Shown here piece by piece: positions 32,434-45,300 of a stretch of 64,000 bases of DNA; position 1 is the first letter of the stretch, and every line of letters starts with the position of its first letter. Both the position numbers and the translations under genes were made by a program. The DNA comes from Rutidosis leptorrhynchoides (taxonomy: Eukaryota; Streptophyta; Magnoliopsida; Asterales; Asteraceae), in contig NC_092336.1 of the NCBI RefSeq assembly GCF_046630445.1, positions 508,061,501 to 508,125,500 of the forward strand, given 5' to 3'. The notes under the pieces were generated by a model. That model searched no databases, had not been told where the DNA came from, and was given only the letters and a program-made list of their open reading frames with translations.

Positions 32434-33535
32434 TGTGATGACCCGGAAATTTTTGACCAAATTTAAACTTAATCTTTAACGTTTCTGACACGATAAGCAA
32501 AGTCTGTAAAGTTGAATCTCAAAATTTTTGAACTATTCAATTACCTTTCGATTGTTCTCAACGATTCGCGAACAATTATAGGTAAATAGATACATATATA
32601 TACCATAACTTGAAAACGTAACAAAGTGTTGAGTATATGATACTGTGCATTAAACTTATTGGTTTGATTATCTGATTGATATATTTAGATACAGAGTTAA
32701 AAGATTATGCCAAACGATTGAATTAAAATATAATTATTGAGTCCCTTAAGGATTATGATATTATTACGGGTCTCTGTTGTAAGGTCCACGTTGATTTGGA
32801 AAATCATTCATTCTTAACGGTATTCGGAATAAATGGTAAAGTGTTTGTTTAAATAACGTAATTTGGACACATACAATAATAAGGAATATCAACTGTTGGA
32901 ATTAGATATGAATAACTTGCGATATGTATTTTAAAACGTGTTTATTAATATCGAAAATATATATTTAACAATACGATAAAATATAATATTAACTTGGTCA
33001 TAAAAACGAATTGTTATTATATATATATTAACAAATAGCGAGACGATGATTTATAGAAGTAAATGATCAAAATACTCGATAGTTTAAGATATACTTTGAG
33101 TGGTATAGTTTAGGGATAATTTAAGGCTATATTTTGACAAAGGTACGTGACACGAAATGTAAAATACAAGTTTTCTCAGCGTACGAAAGGACATTTGAAA
33201 AACCAGAACCCGGACATAAGTCGAGTGATGACGTACGACTTATCGAAACAAAAATTACAAGTCAACTATGCATGTGAATTTAATATAATATATAATTAAT
33301 TATATAAATTAAATATATTATATATATTATATAAAATTATGTCGACAAACAAAAAGTTAAAAGTTTGTGAGCTGGATCAGAGGGCCATGCGATCGCATGG
33401 CCTTGAAGCACAAATCCCATGCGATCGCATGGGATGCTTTTTCAGAAAAGGTACTATAAATTCAATTGTTTTGCTCGAACATCACACACACTTACACAGA
33501 TATAGATATATACTCCGTAATATTTATATTATTTA

Positions 33536-33572
<37 letters not shown>

Positions 33573-35314
33573 ATTATTATTATAATTATTATAATTATTA
33601 TTATTAAAGATTAATATTAATATTAATCTTATTATTATCAGTAGTATTAATATTATTTTTATTAGTATTATACATAAAATACTACGACGAGGTCATGTTC
33701 AAACGATTTTAAAAATGATTTTCGAGTGAATTAAAGCTAAGAAAATTATGGGTTATTGCCAAGGAGGTTATGGGTAATGTTCGGAGAATATAATTGTGAA
33801 TCAAACTTAGTGTTTATCATCTCCGTTACGTCTACGTACTTTTCTACAATATTGAATCTCAATATTAATACGTAAGCATTTATATTTTATATTTTATAAA
33901 TTAATAGTGTATACATACTAGTGCTCGAGTGTATATATTTATACATGTTTGTATGCTAAATTTCGTCGTTAAACAGTTTATAATAAATCACGAATTAAAT
34001 ACATATATTACGGGTAAAAGGTATATGATATACATGTTTTCGGAAAGCTGGCGAATAATCAATAACTTTTCATTTAGATATCGAATAGTTTCGAGGAACG
34101 AATCAAAAGATATGGTCAACTGAATTATAATTGACATTAATTGGAATTGCTTTTTGAATCTGCAATTAATATTTAAACAACTTGTTTACGAGATTGATAA
34201 AATGGATTTTTGAATATTACCAACCGAGTAAATGAATCCTTGTATAAGGTGCGTCTCGTTTGTTGAACTATTGTCAAAATTGACTTTTTGAAACAACTTT
34301 GAATAACTTTTGTATGTCAATTTCGAGCATTAGGATTGTGATACACTATGACCTGACCTAGCTTGATAGACATTTATTGACCAACATATGTTCTCTAGGT
34401 TGAGATCTACGATTATTTGATATACCGAGTTTCGGTCACATTACGATGAACAACTTTATGTGCTGCTAAGGTGAGTTTCATTGATCCCTTTTTAATTGCT
34501 TTTGCAATATATTTTTTTGGACTGAGAATACATGCAATTTATTTTAAACACAATGGATACAAGTACATACTAAATTCTACACTGAGTTTGAACCGAAAAT
34601 CCCTTAGCTTTGGTAACTAGTAACTGCCGGTTATAAGAACTGGTGGGCGCGAGTAGTAGTATATGGATCCATAGGGCTTGATATCCCCGTCCGAGCTAGA
34701 GCACTAGTCTTTTAACGGACATATGCTATTTGAGAAGCGTACACATTGGTTTGCATGTATTATTAATATGATTATACAAAGGGTACAAATTATATATACG
34801 TTAAGTTTAGTTACCAGGGTGCTCAATTTCGTATAATATTTTGATAAACGTTTCTGGATGAAACAACTGAAATCTTGTGATCCATCTTTATATACAGATT
34901 ATGTGAAACATACAAACTATGAACTCACCAACCTTTGTGTTAACACTTGTTAGCATGTTTATTCTCAAGTTCTCTAGAAGTCTTCCGCTGTTTGCTTATA
35001 TGATAGACAAGCTATGTGCATGGAGTCTTATATGGCATATTTTTCAAGAAAACGTTGCATTCACCAATTCATCATCATGTACCTTATTTTGACTGCATTG
35101 TCAACGGAAGTACTATTGTAAACTGTTATATACGGTGATTGTCTATATGTAAAAATCATCAGATGTCGAAAACCTTTGATTTAAATATTCATTTATGGTG
35201 TGCCTTTTCAAAAGAATGCAATGTTTACAAAACGTATCATATAGAGGTCAAATACCTCGCAATGAAATCAATGAATGACGTGTTCGTCCATATGGATTTG
35301 GAGCGATCGTCACA
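32434..35314 (+). repeat. Element E 5' LTR (2881 bp)
   Basis: Begins TGTGATGACCCGG and ends GCGATCGTCACA. It contains a twin palindrome and TATA box, an ATT/TTA microsatellite near 33535-33605, and a GAGTAGTAGTATATGGATCC region near 34650 that resembles internal LTR segments of C and F. Small ORFs inside occur again in the 3' LTR and are not supported as genes. Confidence 0.93.
33383..33460 (+). promoter_or_regulatory. Element E LTR core promoter with twin palindromes
   Basis: A 20-base perfect palindrome (33383-33402, core CCATGCGATCGCATGG) and a 22-base one (33414-33435, core CCCATGCGATCGCATGGG) are separated by 11 bases (TTGAAGCACAA). TATAAA follows at 33455-33460. The arrangement matches that of element B, including a TTGAAG-type spacer. 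In the 3' LTR the pair is at 39982-40001 and 40013-40034. Confidence 0.7.
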
Positions 35315-35316
35315 GT

Positions 35317-35328
35317 TGGTATCAGAGC
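35317..35328 (+). other. Primer binding site of element E (initiator tRNA-Met)
   Basis: TGGTATCAGAGC two bases after the 5' LTR, followed by GTTGGTCCTAGCGAACCAG, which is close to the leader of element F. Confidence 0.92.
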
Positions 35329-35699
35329 GTTGGTCCTAGCGAACCAGATCTTGCATGAATGTGTCTAACTGATAGTTGTTAAGATGCATTAGTAAGTCTG
35401 AACTTCGACCGTGTCTGCATGTTAAAAGTTTTGCTTATCATTTCTTGTCGGAAATTACATGCTTATCATTCTTAAGTCTAGACACGTTTTCCTGCATTTA
35501 TTGCATAAATAGTGTATAGACAAAAATTCATATCTTAGCGTATCTGTTACTGTAAACTTTTCCTGATATCTTCCGAAAATTTCTCCGTGATTTATGGAAG
35601 TTGGTATTATATATACATATGTAAATTATGTATTGAAGAATACCAAACTAAATTCTATAATCTAATTCATATCAAAAATCATCTCCCTAATTATACAAG

Positions 35700-36248
35700 A
35701 TGGATCCCGTATCTAGTTCAAACTCTGACAGCTATTCCGACATGGATATTCACCTGAATTCCGAAGACAGTGTAACCGGAATGGATCAACCAATTAGCCA
35801 TCATCTATTCTGGATGAATTGGGGATGGGTTCGTAGCCTACTTAATTATTGGAGACAAGAAGAAGGCGATCCCTTTCATCCACCACATTGCCCTCTTGGC
35901 AAAGAACCTGAAGCACTTACCGGCGAACCTGTTCGAGACACCATTTTCTCTCTCATTTCTAGAGTATCTCGTCACGATAATATACTATCTCAAATTCTGG
36001 ATCTTATTTATCCGCTCGTCCGAACCGCCAATCATCCCGGTGTAGTAGAAGAAGTCAACGAGCTTCGTGCTCGGGTAGTGGCTTTGGAGAATATGGTGCA
36101 AAGGTTACAAACACCAGCAGCATCACCGACATCAACAGTACCACCAACAACAACACCAACAGTACCATTACCACCGCCAACAACATCTGCATCGCAAACC
36201 TCAACTTCACAATCTGTTCCACGAGCATCAACTTCATACGCACCGTAG
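35700..36248 (+). CDS. Element E accessory protein (182 aa), unknown function
   Basis: The only substantial ORF in the interior, about 370 bases after the PBS. The first 30 residues are acidic and Ser-rich. A Trp-rich segment (FWMNWGWVRSLLNYW, about 37-51) and a region with DTIFSLISRVSRHDNILSQIL (about 80-100) follow. Then comes a likely coiled coil, VVEEVNELRARVVALENMV (about 115-133). The tail is Pro/Thr/Ser-rich to the end. I do not recognise a family. Its position, directly after the leader, matches the first accessory ORF of element F (54386-55000), but the proteins share little visible sequence. It could be an RNA-packaging or particle-associated protein, which is inference only. Confidence 0.6.
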   Translation: MDPVSSSNSDSYSDMDIHLNSEDSVTGMDQPISHHLFWMNWGWVRSLLNYWRQEEGDPFHPPHCPLGKEPEALTGEPVRDTIFSLISRVSRHDNILSQILDLIYPLVRTANHPGVVEEVNELRARVVALENMVQRLQTPAASPTSTVPPTTTPTVPLPPPTTSASQTSTSQSVPRASTSYAP

Positions 36249-37010
36249 TTACCAAGAAATACCAGCAACAATAACCGATGAAGTATTAACACATTTCCCC
36301 TGAAGAAATTTTATGTATATTTAATATATATGAATTTTGAAATCAAAATAAATATTTTCGTACTAAGCTATTACGTGTGAATCTTAACTGGTAGGTACTA
36401 CTCGGTTAGTTCATATTACTAATATGCAATGATGTACATCCTTCCTAACAACTTAACCATTGTTAACTACAATCTCCGTTTCAACTCCATGAATTCCATT
36501 TCATAATAAATCAAGTGTATTAATCAATTACGTAATTGATTTTACATTTTCAATTTCAATATACTCGAAACTTTTCAGAAAACATCATCTGTGCCTTGTA
36601 AGCTTCACAAAAATTCCACGAGCACCAACATCCTTCACCGAGGAATATCAATAAGAATAAATAATGAAGTATCGATTACATTAGCGAAATACTCCGCAAA
36701 GATTATGTAATCTTTAATGTTTTAGAGATTAATCATTTCTAAGTCAAGCCGAAAATTAAATGAGCTTAATATGATATTAACTCATTAAATCTGTGTTACA
36801 TCTGAAGAAAATATACATACATATATTTTCATAAAGACGGTAATAAAAATTCTTTTGTACAAAGTATTAATTGTGAAATCTTTAACGGGTAGGTAATACC
36901 CGGAAAATATATAAGTTCACAATTAATATGTTACACTGTACATTCTTCAATTTTGATTCAAAAATTATTAACTATGCTCACAGCGATATACAATCGTTTC
37001 CATACAAATT
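36215..37010 (+). repeat. Diverged tandem duplication in element E, with PPT-like motifs
   Basis: Two related units begin near 36219 (CCACGAGCATCAACTTCAT) and 36616 (CCACGAGCACCAACATCC). Each continues through a GATGAAGTAT or AATGAAGTAT block and a GTGTGAATC/TGTGAAATC block to a purine motif: CTTAACTGGTAGGTACTACTCGG at 36384-36406 in part, and TTTAACGGGTAGGTAATACC at 36881-36900. The motif resembles the real purine tract at 39020-39033. The first unit overlaps the 3' end of the 182-aa ORF. Confidence 0.65.
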
Positions 37011-38997
37011 CAATTACATATTCTGATATTGACAGAGCAGAATTTAAGTCAAGATTTAACAAGTGACATCATTCTTAGATCTCTACATCTTTCAAAGCTA
37101 TACTTTGACTTCAAAACGGTGAAAGATCCTTTAGCATTGTTATTACCGAAAATAATCTTGCAATTTCTTTTCAAAGTATCCAGTTTTATCACACTTCCAA
37201 CCAGTCAACTTCAACTTTTCAGATTAAGCCTTATTGTAACCTTGATATATACGTTTTGTTACTGGGGAACCTTTCATGTTCCGCCACATTAGCAGTAAAT
37301 TTACCAAACAACTTTATTAATCCTTGACCTTTCGAAAAATTCTTATACTCATTGAAACCCTATCATGTACTCATCCACATCATGTAACAATAATTTCCAT
37401 ACCAACCACCGGGAATTAGCAATCAGTATTTTAAATCTCGCAGTATTTTCTACGACAACAGTTATATATATATAACATCTATCTTCTAGACTTACATACT
37501 TCGAATGTGAAGTTTCTGAAAAACACCCCAAACTACGAAACTAGTTCTACGAATTTTGGAAAAATGCTGATGAAGCAGCAAAAACTATAAACGACTTTAA
37601 CAGTCGAAAATTTGATGATAAAGAGTAGTGTGTTGGAAAAGCACAGAAAAAGAGAAGGTTTGAAACTGGAAAACGGGTTGAGCAAAGTATGAAGGAAGCT
37701 GTAGACAAATCACAAGGACGAAATCTACATTCAAAGAATCCAAATGATTCAGTGTCTGCTGAAACCATTAGTAAGAATCTTACTTCTTATTCTAAACCTT
37801 CACAGACAGATTTTTCGCATCATCCTCTGATATTAGAAATTCTAAGATATCATCGTATCTTCCATTATAAATATCCTCCATATTTCTGAAGATATTTTCA
37901 TAACTATTCTTATCTGAAATTATTTATCTCTTCACGCTATCTGTGTTACATCATAAAAGAAACTATTTTAGTTTCTAATTTCTGAAAATTTCGAAAAATT
38001 GATGTTTTTGAAGTAATGTTGGGAATTGAAGCATGAGTTAGTATAATATAATGACACTTGATCAACGTGATTATATTACAGTAAGTCATGCTGAGTTTCT
38101 AATGGAACGTGATAAAGGTTCACAGATCATACCCTCATCATGAACCATGTTACATAACTCTTTCATTCTATAAAACCTCTAAACATATCAAGAAAATATT
38201 TTTCTTGATGATTCGGTTTTTTTCGAGGTATTCTGGTAATTTGACAAGTCAGATTGTGCCATTACCGTTTCTTTCTTAGAACATTAATTATGTTCATTTC
38301 AAAATCCATACCTACGAATTTTGGACCATTATTCGCTTGACTTAAAGTCGAGAAGAGAAAATGAAAGCATGAAGCTCCGAAATATAATGAAAAATATAAA
38401 GCCCGAAAACAACCCCAAAATTACAAACCGTGTATATCAATGCGTATAGCAATATAAAGACACGGAAGAATGAAAAACAATATAACCCCAAGATAATAGT
38501 AGAAGAAAATAACCTCCTCTGGTGGCAGATGAAAAAGAAGAATGAATGATATGATAGCCAAGAAAATATCAAGAATCAGAACTGGATGAAGCATTTTCAC
38601 AAATCTTTTGTAAGTATGAAATAAGAAAGAAGATTATAGGAGTGGTGAAAATAAATGAAACGGAAGAGGATAATTTATAGCAAAATATCAGACATAGCAA
38701 TCGAGGCAGATTACGCATTTAATCAAAGGAAATCCTAATTTCCTTAAATTCCGAAGAATCAAATCTTATTTAAATTATGAAGATTTTCTATTCCTTAAAT
38801 TCCGAAAATCAATCGTTACTACATCAAGAGATAAGATGAATCTCTATTCTCCATTTCACTCTATTATGATAACTTCTCTCATACGCTTCGAGTAATCAGA
38901 TTGTTTTATCCGTATTATTCAATGGTGATAAAATTCTATTTACCAACTCATATTCGTCATGAAAACATTTTTATTGTCAGCCATGACGACCTCACTC
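37011..38997 (+). other. Noncoding interior of element E
   Basis: About 2 kb of AT-rich sequence. Short ORFs (37029-37292, 37689-37889) have no recognisable domain, and I find no pol motifs on either strand. It looks like filler between the accessory module and the 3' terminal motif. Confidence 0.5.
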
Positions 38998-39033
38998 AAA
39001 TTTCGGGACGAAATTTCTTTAACGGGTAGGTAC
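38998..39033 (+). other. Hairpin and polypurine tract of element E
   Basis: AAATTTCG-GGA-CGAAATTT at 38998-39016 forms the same perfect hairpin as in C and F, although E has no pol ORF here. It is followed by AACGGGTAGGTAC up to the 3' LTR. Confidence 0.82.
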
Positions 39034-41904
39034 TGTGATGACCCGAAAATTTTTCACCAAATTTAAAGTTAATCTTTAACGTTTCTGACACGATAAGCAA
39101 AGTCTGTAAAGTTGAATCTCAAAATTTTTGAACTATTCAATTACCTTTCGATTGTTCTCAACGATTCGCGAACAATTATAGGTAAATAGATACATATATA
39201 TACCATAACTTGAAAACGTAACAAAGTGTTGAGTATATGATACTGTGCATTAAAATTATTGGTTTGATTATCTGATTGATATATTTAGATACAGAGTTAA
39301 AAGATTATGCCAAACGATTGAATTAAAAGATAATTATTGAGTCCTTAAGGATTATGATATTATTACGGGTCTCTGTTGTAAGGTCCACGTTGATTTGGGA
39401 AATCATTCATTCTTAACGGTATTCGGAATAAATGGTAAAGTGTTTGTTTAAATAACGTAATTTGGACACATACAATAATAAGGAATATCAACTGTTGGAA
39501 TTAGATATGAATAACTTGCGATATGTATTTTAAAACGTGTTTATTAATATCGAAAATATATATTTAACAATACGATAAAATATAATATTAACTTGGTCAT
39601 AAAAACGAATTGTTATTATATATATATTAACAAATAGCGAGACGATGATTTATAGAAGTAAATGATCAAAATACTCGATAGTTTAAGATATACTTTGAGT
39701 GGTATAGTTTAGGGATAATTTAAGGCTATATTTTGACAAAGGTACGTGACACGAAATGTAAAATACAAGTTTTCTCAGCGTACGAAAGGACATTTGAAAA
39801 ACCAGAACCCGGACATAAGTCGAGTGATGACGTACGACTTATCGAAACAAAAATTACAAGTCAACTATGCATGTGAATTTAATATAATATATAATTAATT
39901 ATATAAATTAAATATATTATATATATTATATAAAATTATGTCGACAAACAAAAAGTTAAAAGTTTGTGAGCTGGATCAGAGGGCCATGCGATCGCATGGC
40001 CTTGAAGCACAAATCCCATGCGATCGCATGGGATGCTTTTTCAGAAAAGGTACTATAAATTCAATTGTTTTGCTCGAACATCACACACACTTACACAGAT
40101 ATAGATATATATTCCGTAATATTTATATTATTTATATTATTATTATTATTATTATTAGTAATATTATTATTATAATTATTATAATTATTATTATTAAAGA
40201 TTAATATTAATATTAATCTTATTATTATCAGTAGTATTAATATTATTTTTATTAGTATTATACATAAAATACTACGACGAGGTCATGTTCAAACGATTTC
40301 AAAAATGATTTTCGAGTGAATTAAAGCTAAGAAAATTATGGGTTATTGCCAAGGAGGTTATGGGTAATGTTCGGAGAATATAATTGTGAATCAAACTTAG
40401 TGTTTATCATCTCCGTTACGTCTACGTACTTTTCTACAATATTGAATCTCAATATTAATACGTAAGCATTTATATTTTATATTTTATAAATTAATAGTGT
40501 ATACATACTAGTGCTCGAGTGTATATATTTATACATGTTTGTATGCTAAATTTCTTCGTTAAACAGTTTATAATAAATCACGAATTAAATACATATATTA
40601 CGGGTAAAAGGTATATGATATACATGTTTTCGGAAAGCTGGCGAAAAATCAATAACTTTTCATTTAGATATCGAATAGTTTCGAGGAACGAATCAAAAGA
40701 TATGGTCAACTGAATTATAATTGACATTAATTGGAATTGCTTTTTGAATCTGCAATTAATATTTAAACAACTTGTTTATAAGATTGATAAAATGGATTTT
40801 TGAATATTACCAACCGAGTAAATGAATCCTTGTATAAGGTGCGTCTCGTTTGTTGAACTATTGTCAAAATTGACTTTTTGAAACAACTTTGAATAACTTT
40901 TGTATGTCAATTTCGAGCATTAGGATTGTGATACACTATGACCTGACCTAGCTTGATAGACATTTATTGACCAACATATGTTCTCTAGGTTGAGATCTAC
41001 GATTATTTGATATACCGAGTTTCGGTCACATTACGATGAACAACTTTATGTGCTGCTAAGGTGAGTTTCATTGATCCCTTTTTAATTGCTTTTGCAATAT
41101 ATTTTTTTGGACTGAGAATACATGCAATTTATTTTAAACACAATGGATACAAGTACATACTAAATTCTACACTGAGTTTGAACCGAAAATCCCTTAGCTT
41201 TGGTAACTAGTAACTGCCGGTTATAAGAACTGGTGGGCGCGAGTAGTAGTATATGGATCCATAGGGCTTGATATCCCCGTCCGAGCTAGAGCACTAGTCT
41301 TTTAACGGACATATGCTATTTGAGAAGCGTACACATTGGTTTGCATGTATTATTAAGATGATTATACAAAGGGTACAAATTATATATACGTTAAGTTTAG
41401 TTACCAGGGTGCTCAATTTCGTATAATATTTTGATAAACGTTTCTGGATGAAACAACTGAAATCTTGTGATCCATCTTTATATACAGATTATGTGAAACA
41501 TACAAACTATGAACTCACCAACCTTTGTGTTGACACTTGTTAGCATGTTTATTCTCAGGTTCCCTAGAAGTCTTCCGCTGTTTACTTATATGATAGACAA
41601 GCTATGTGCATGGAGTCTTATATGGCATATTTTTCAAGAAAACGTTGCATTCACCAATTCATCATCATGTACCTTATTTTGACTGCATTGTCAACGGAAG
41701 TACTATTGTAAACTGTTATATACGGTGATTGTCTATATGTAAAAATCATCAGATGTCGAAAACCTTTGATTTAAATATTCATTTATGGTGTGCCTTTTCA
41801 AAAGAATTCAATGTTTACAAAACGTATCATATAGAGGTCAAATACCTCGCAATGAAATCAATGAATGACGTGTTCGTCCATATGGATTTGGAGCGATCGT
41901 CACA
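39034..41904 (+). repeat. Element E 3' LTR (2871 bp)
   Basis: Copy of 32434-35314 with about 20 substitutions by eye and a shorter ATT array near 40135-40190. Ends GCGATCGTCACA. Confidence 0.93.
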
Positions 41905-41909
41905 CATTA
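41905..41909 (+). repeat. Target site duplication of element E, right copy (CATTA)
   Basis: Pairs with 32429-32433. Confidence 0.92.
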
Positions 41910-42027
41910 TCACAAAGTGTTTTTTCGAAATGTTCATATTTTCACCTAAACTTAATGTATGAAAAAAAAATTCGAAAAAAAGAAAAAAATTTACTTTCCC
42001 CCCAAAAAATGACCCTCTCTTGATTAT

Positions 42028-42789
<762 letters not shown>

Positions 42790-42800
42790 ATTGATCATGC

Positions 42801-43140
<340 letters not shown>

Positions 43141-43148
43141 CATAAAGG

Positions 43149-43338
43149 CAGAGGCGGAACATAGAGTAACCCAAGGTAGGTATCCGTCCACCCTAGATTT
43201 TACGGAACAAAAATTTTTACACTAAATTTTTTTTTACTAAAAATAAGGTTTTTTTTAGTGTTCGTCCCTGCTGAATATGAAAGATTTAAAAAATTTTACA
43301 CTCGGCCCACCTGTATCCGAGTTCTAGTTCCGTAGCTG
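43149..43338. mobile_element. hAT-type MITE (190 bp)
   Basis: It starts CAGAGGCGGAAC and ends with the complement of CAGCTACGGAAC. Both sides carry the perfect 8-bp duplication CATAAAGG (43141-43148 and 43339-43346). CAG...CTG ends and 8-bp duplications are the hAT signature. No coding capacity. Confidence 0.85.
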
Positions 43339-43346
43339 CATAAAGG

Positions 43347-45093
43347 GATTAATTTTTTCAGTTTTATGAATTCGAACTCATACCCTTCACTTTACAAGAT
43401 TAAGCTTTAATCATTCCACCTCCAACTCAATATATAAAGTAGATACTATATTTAATACTCCGTAAGAGACATCTCAATATATAAACGTGTCAAGATGGAG
43501 GTAGTATTTTTTTATTTTCTTTTATTTATTTATTTATGCGTATTTCTAATAAACGAATGGATGATGGAAAAAAGGTTTAAGTGCAAAATTTGGGGTGTTA
43601 TTTTAGGGGTTTTGATTGGTGAATGAAGGGCTTGAAATTCAGAGACCTTATTAATTTTAATGATTGTTCATTTAGGGATTTGCAAGTGTGTTGGAGATGG
43701 TATGGTTGAAAATTTAAGGCTAATTATGAGGAGTCTTCATACTGTTTACCCCATCGAAATGTATTAGATTCTTGACTGAATTCTATACTTTTTTATCTTA
43801 TCCTTAACTTGTTAACAGTGATCGGTATTATTTTTTAATTAAATTTTACTTAGTTTGAGATATTAATTTTTAAGAAAGGCAAATGGTAATCAATCCTTTT
43901 TTAGGACTTCTTTCTAGCGTGTTCGATTTGATTTGCCTTTATAGTTCTCCCTTTGCTCGATGACTCCTTCGATGTATGTCCTATATCTCGCTGAAGCTCT
44001 AACCTTCATTCGGATGCATCGAGTTCTCAACTTATAGCTCCTTGATACGTAAATTGGTTTATCGTATTCGTTTTTGGGTGTTCGCCCTCTTTTGTGTGTA
44101 GGCATTCGATAGGGAGGTTGGTGAAGTTTTTTGGAAGCCTTTTGTTATGGGATGGATCCAGATCCTTAGAATGTAGCAGGTTCACGCTATAAGTTTGTTT
44201 ATCGAAGTTTCAATTTTTCGTTGTTTTTGTTTGGTTCAAGATCTGTAGACTCGGGAATAAATGTCTCAATGGTTATTGTGTGTTTTGTTTGACTAATTTT
44301 TGTTTTTAATGTCGCAAGGGCCTAAATCTATTGTTTGTTCAACTATGTAGTTCAAGTAGATTGTAAAATCTGCTCACACAGATTGGTAGCATTTGTATAA
44401 GTTGTATCATTTTAGATCTTTAGATCTACTTTTATTTAAATTTATATTTTTCAAAAAAATAAAAAAAAGGTGGTAATCTTTTTAACAAGAGTCTAAAATT
44501 GTAAAGAAAATAAAATAAAAAATAAACAACATTAGTTAACTAAAGATACAAATTTGTAGAAGTACATTATTCATTCGAAAGCCTCGAGTTCAATAATATA
44601 CTTTTAGACGTCGAAGTTTAAAAACAACAAAAACTATGTATCAATCCCTGTATTTAAGATCTCGATAAATATAGTTATTCAGCCATGCTAAAAGATGTTG
44701 AGTCGATCCGATTAAGGAACTTGTGAGACAGAGTTCATATGCATGGTAGACTTGAACATGAAACTATAAGGGGATATCTCGTATAGTCGTATGTATTCTG
44801 TTCAATCCATTAAACTAGATATGCTTAATTATTTAAAAGGTCGAGAATATATTTGTTCAACCTTTCGCATATGTTTATTTATAACAGTAAAGTAAAATAA
44901 TGATAGTTAATACTTATAAATGAAAAATAAATAAGTATAAATGATAAATTAAACTTTATAGAGATAAAATGTGAAGCATAACTATTTATAAACGAGGTTG
45001 GAGACATCCACGATGTAGCGAATTAACTTGTTAATAGTTTAAATATTAACATTGAAAAATAAAATAAAATAAAAATAAAAGTAAAAATATTAA
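43347..45093. other. AT-rich intergenic DNA with a possible retroposon 3' tail
   Basis: No supported gene. 43895-44475 is less AT-rich and ends in a TTTATTTAAATTTATATTTT stretch followed by A-rich TTCAAAAAAATAAAAAAAAGG. This resembles the 3' end of an L1-type LINE or another poly-A retroposon in plus orientation, but no reverse transcriptase motif is present. The rest (43560-43890, 44480-45090) shows nothing recognisable. Confidence 0.35.
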
Positions 45094-45300
45094 ACTAGGA
45101 TCAAAGCAAACTGAATACTATCACGTATTCCTCGAAACAATTCGCCTAAGATCAAAGCAAAAAAGGTATGGGTTGAGCACTCATCCCTCTGTAAACCACT
45201 CCTACAGTGGAAAACTCCTTGTTACCCTCTAATGTTCGTATGCAAGTCTTTTCCCCAACATACATATCTCTAATAGCTCTAACTAGTTGTTGAACCATCG
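45094..45300 (-). pseudogene. Fragment of an RTE LINE reverse transcriptase
   Basis: On the minus strand, translation gives RAIRDMYVGEKTCIRT, then a GNKEFSTVG stretch, then in another frame FFALILGELFRGIRDSIQ. These align with SIRDMYEGAKTRVRT and the LFALILDELTHRIQDNIP region (about residues 667-725) of the intact LINE at 21728-24685. The frame change and the altered LHQGSALSP region (here VYRGMSAQP) show decay. It is an old, unrelated insertion of the same clade. Confidence 0.7.

Larger units (their letters stand above)
32434..41904 (+). mobile_element. Element E: non-autonomous Tekay-like LTR element
   Basis: It has 2.87-2.88-kb LTRs with TG...CA ends, an initiator tRNA-Met PBS, a 3.7-kb interior and a hairpin plus purine tract, all flanked by CATTA. 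The interior holds only a 182-aa ORF; no gag, protease, reverse transcriptase or integrase is recognisable in any frame. The leader and the 3' terminal motif are homologous to those of element F, so a Tekay-type relative could supply proteins. By eye the LTRs differ at about 20 positions plus a microsatellite length change, which suggests an older insertion than C. Confidence 0.9.
31916..42026. mobile_element. Foldback element 1, split by element E
   Basis: The left part is 31916-32433 and the right part 41910-42026. The ends are inverted (TAATCAAGAG at left; its complement CTCTTGATTA at right). Both arms then carry a G-rich run, an A/T-rich block with TTCG, a GAAAATATGAA segment and, in the left arm, GGCGGGAAAACGCTCGA. 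Near 32137-32290 the centre has degenerate TTTAGGG repeats followed by their complement. It is the same family as 42145-42789, but the telomere-like core is more decayed. Element E inserted at AATAACATTA, creating the CATTA duplication. Confidence 0.72.

Noticed and set aside
35139..35339. 66-aa ORF at the end of the element E 5' LTR
   Set aside because: Runs across the LTR/PBS boundary; LTR copy at 41729 has a different end.
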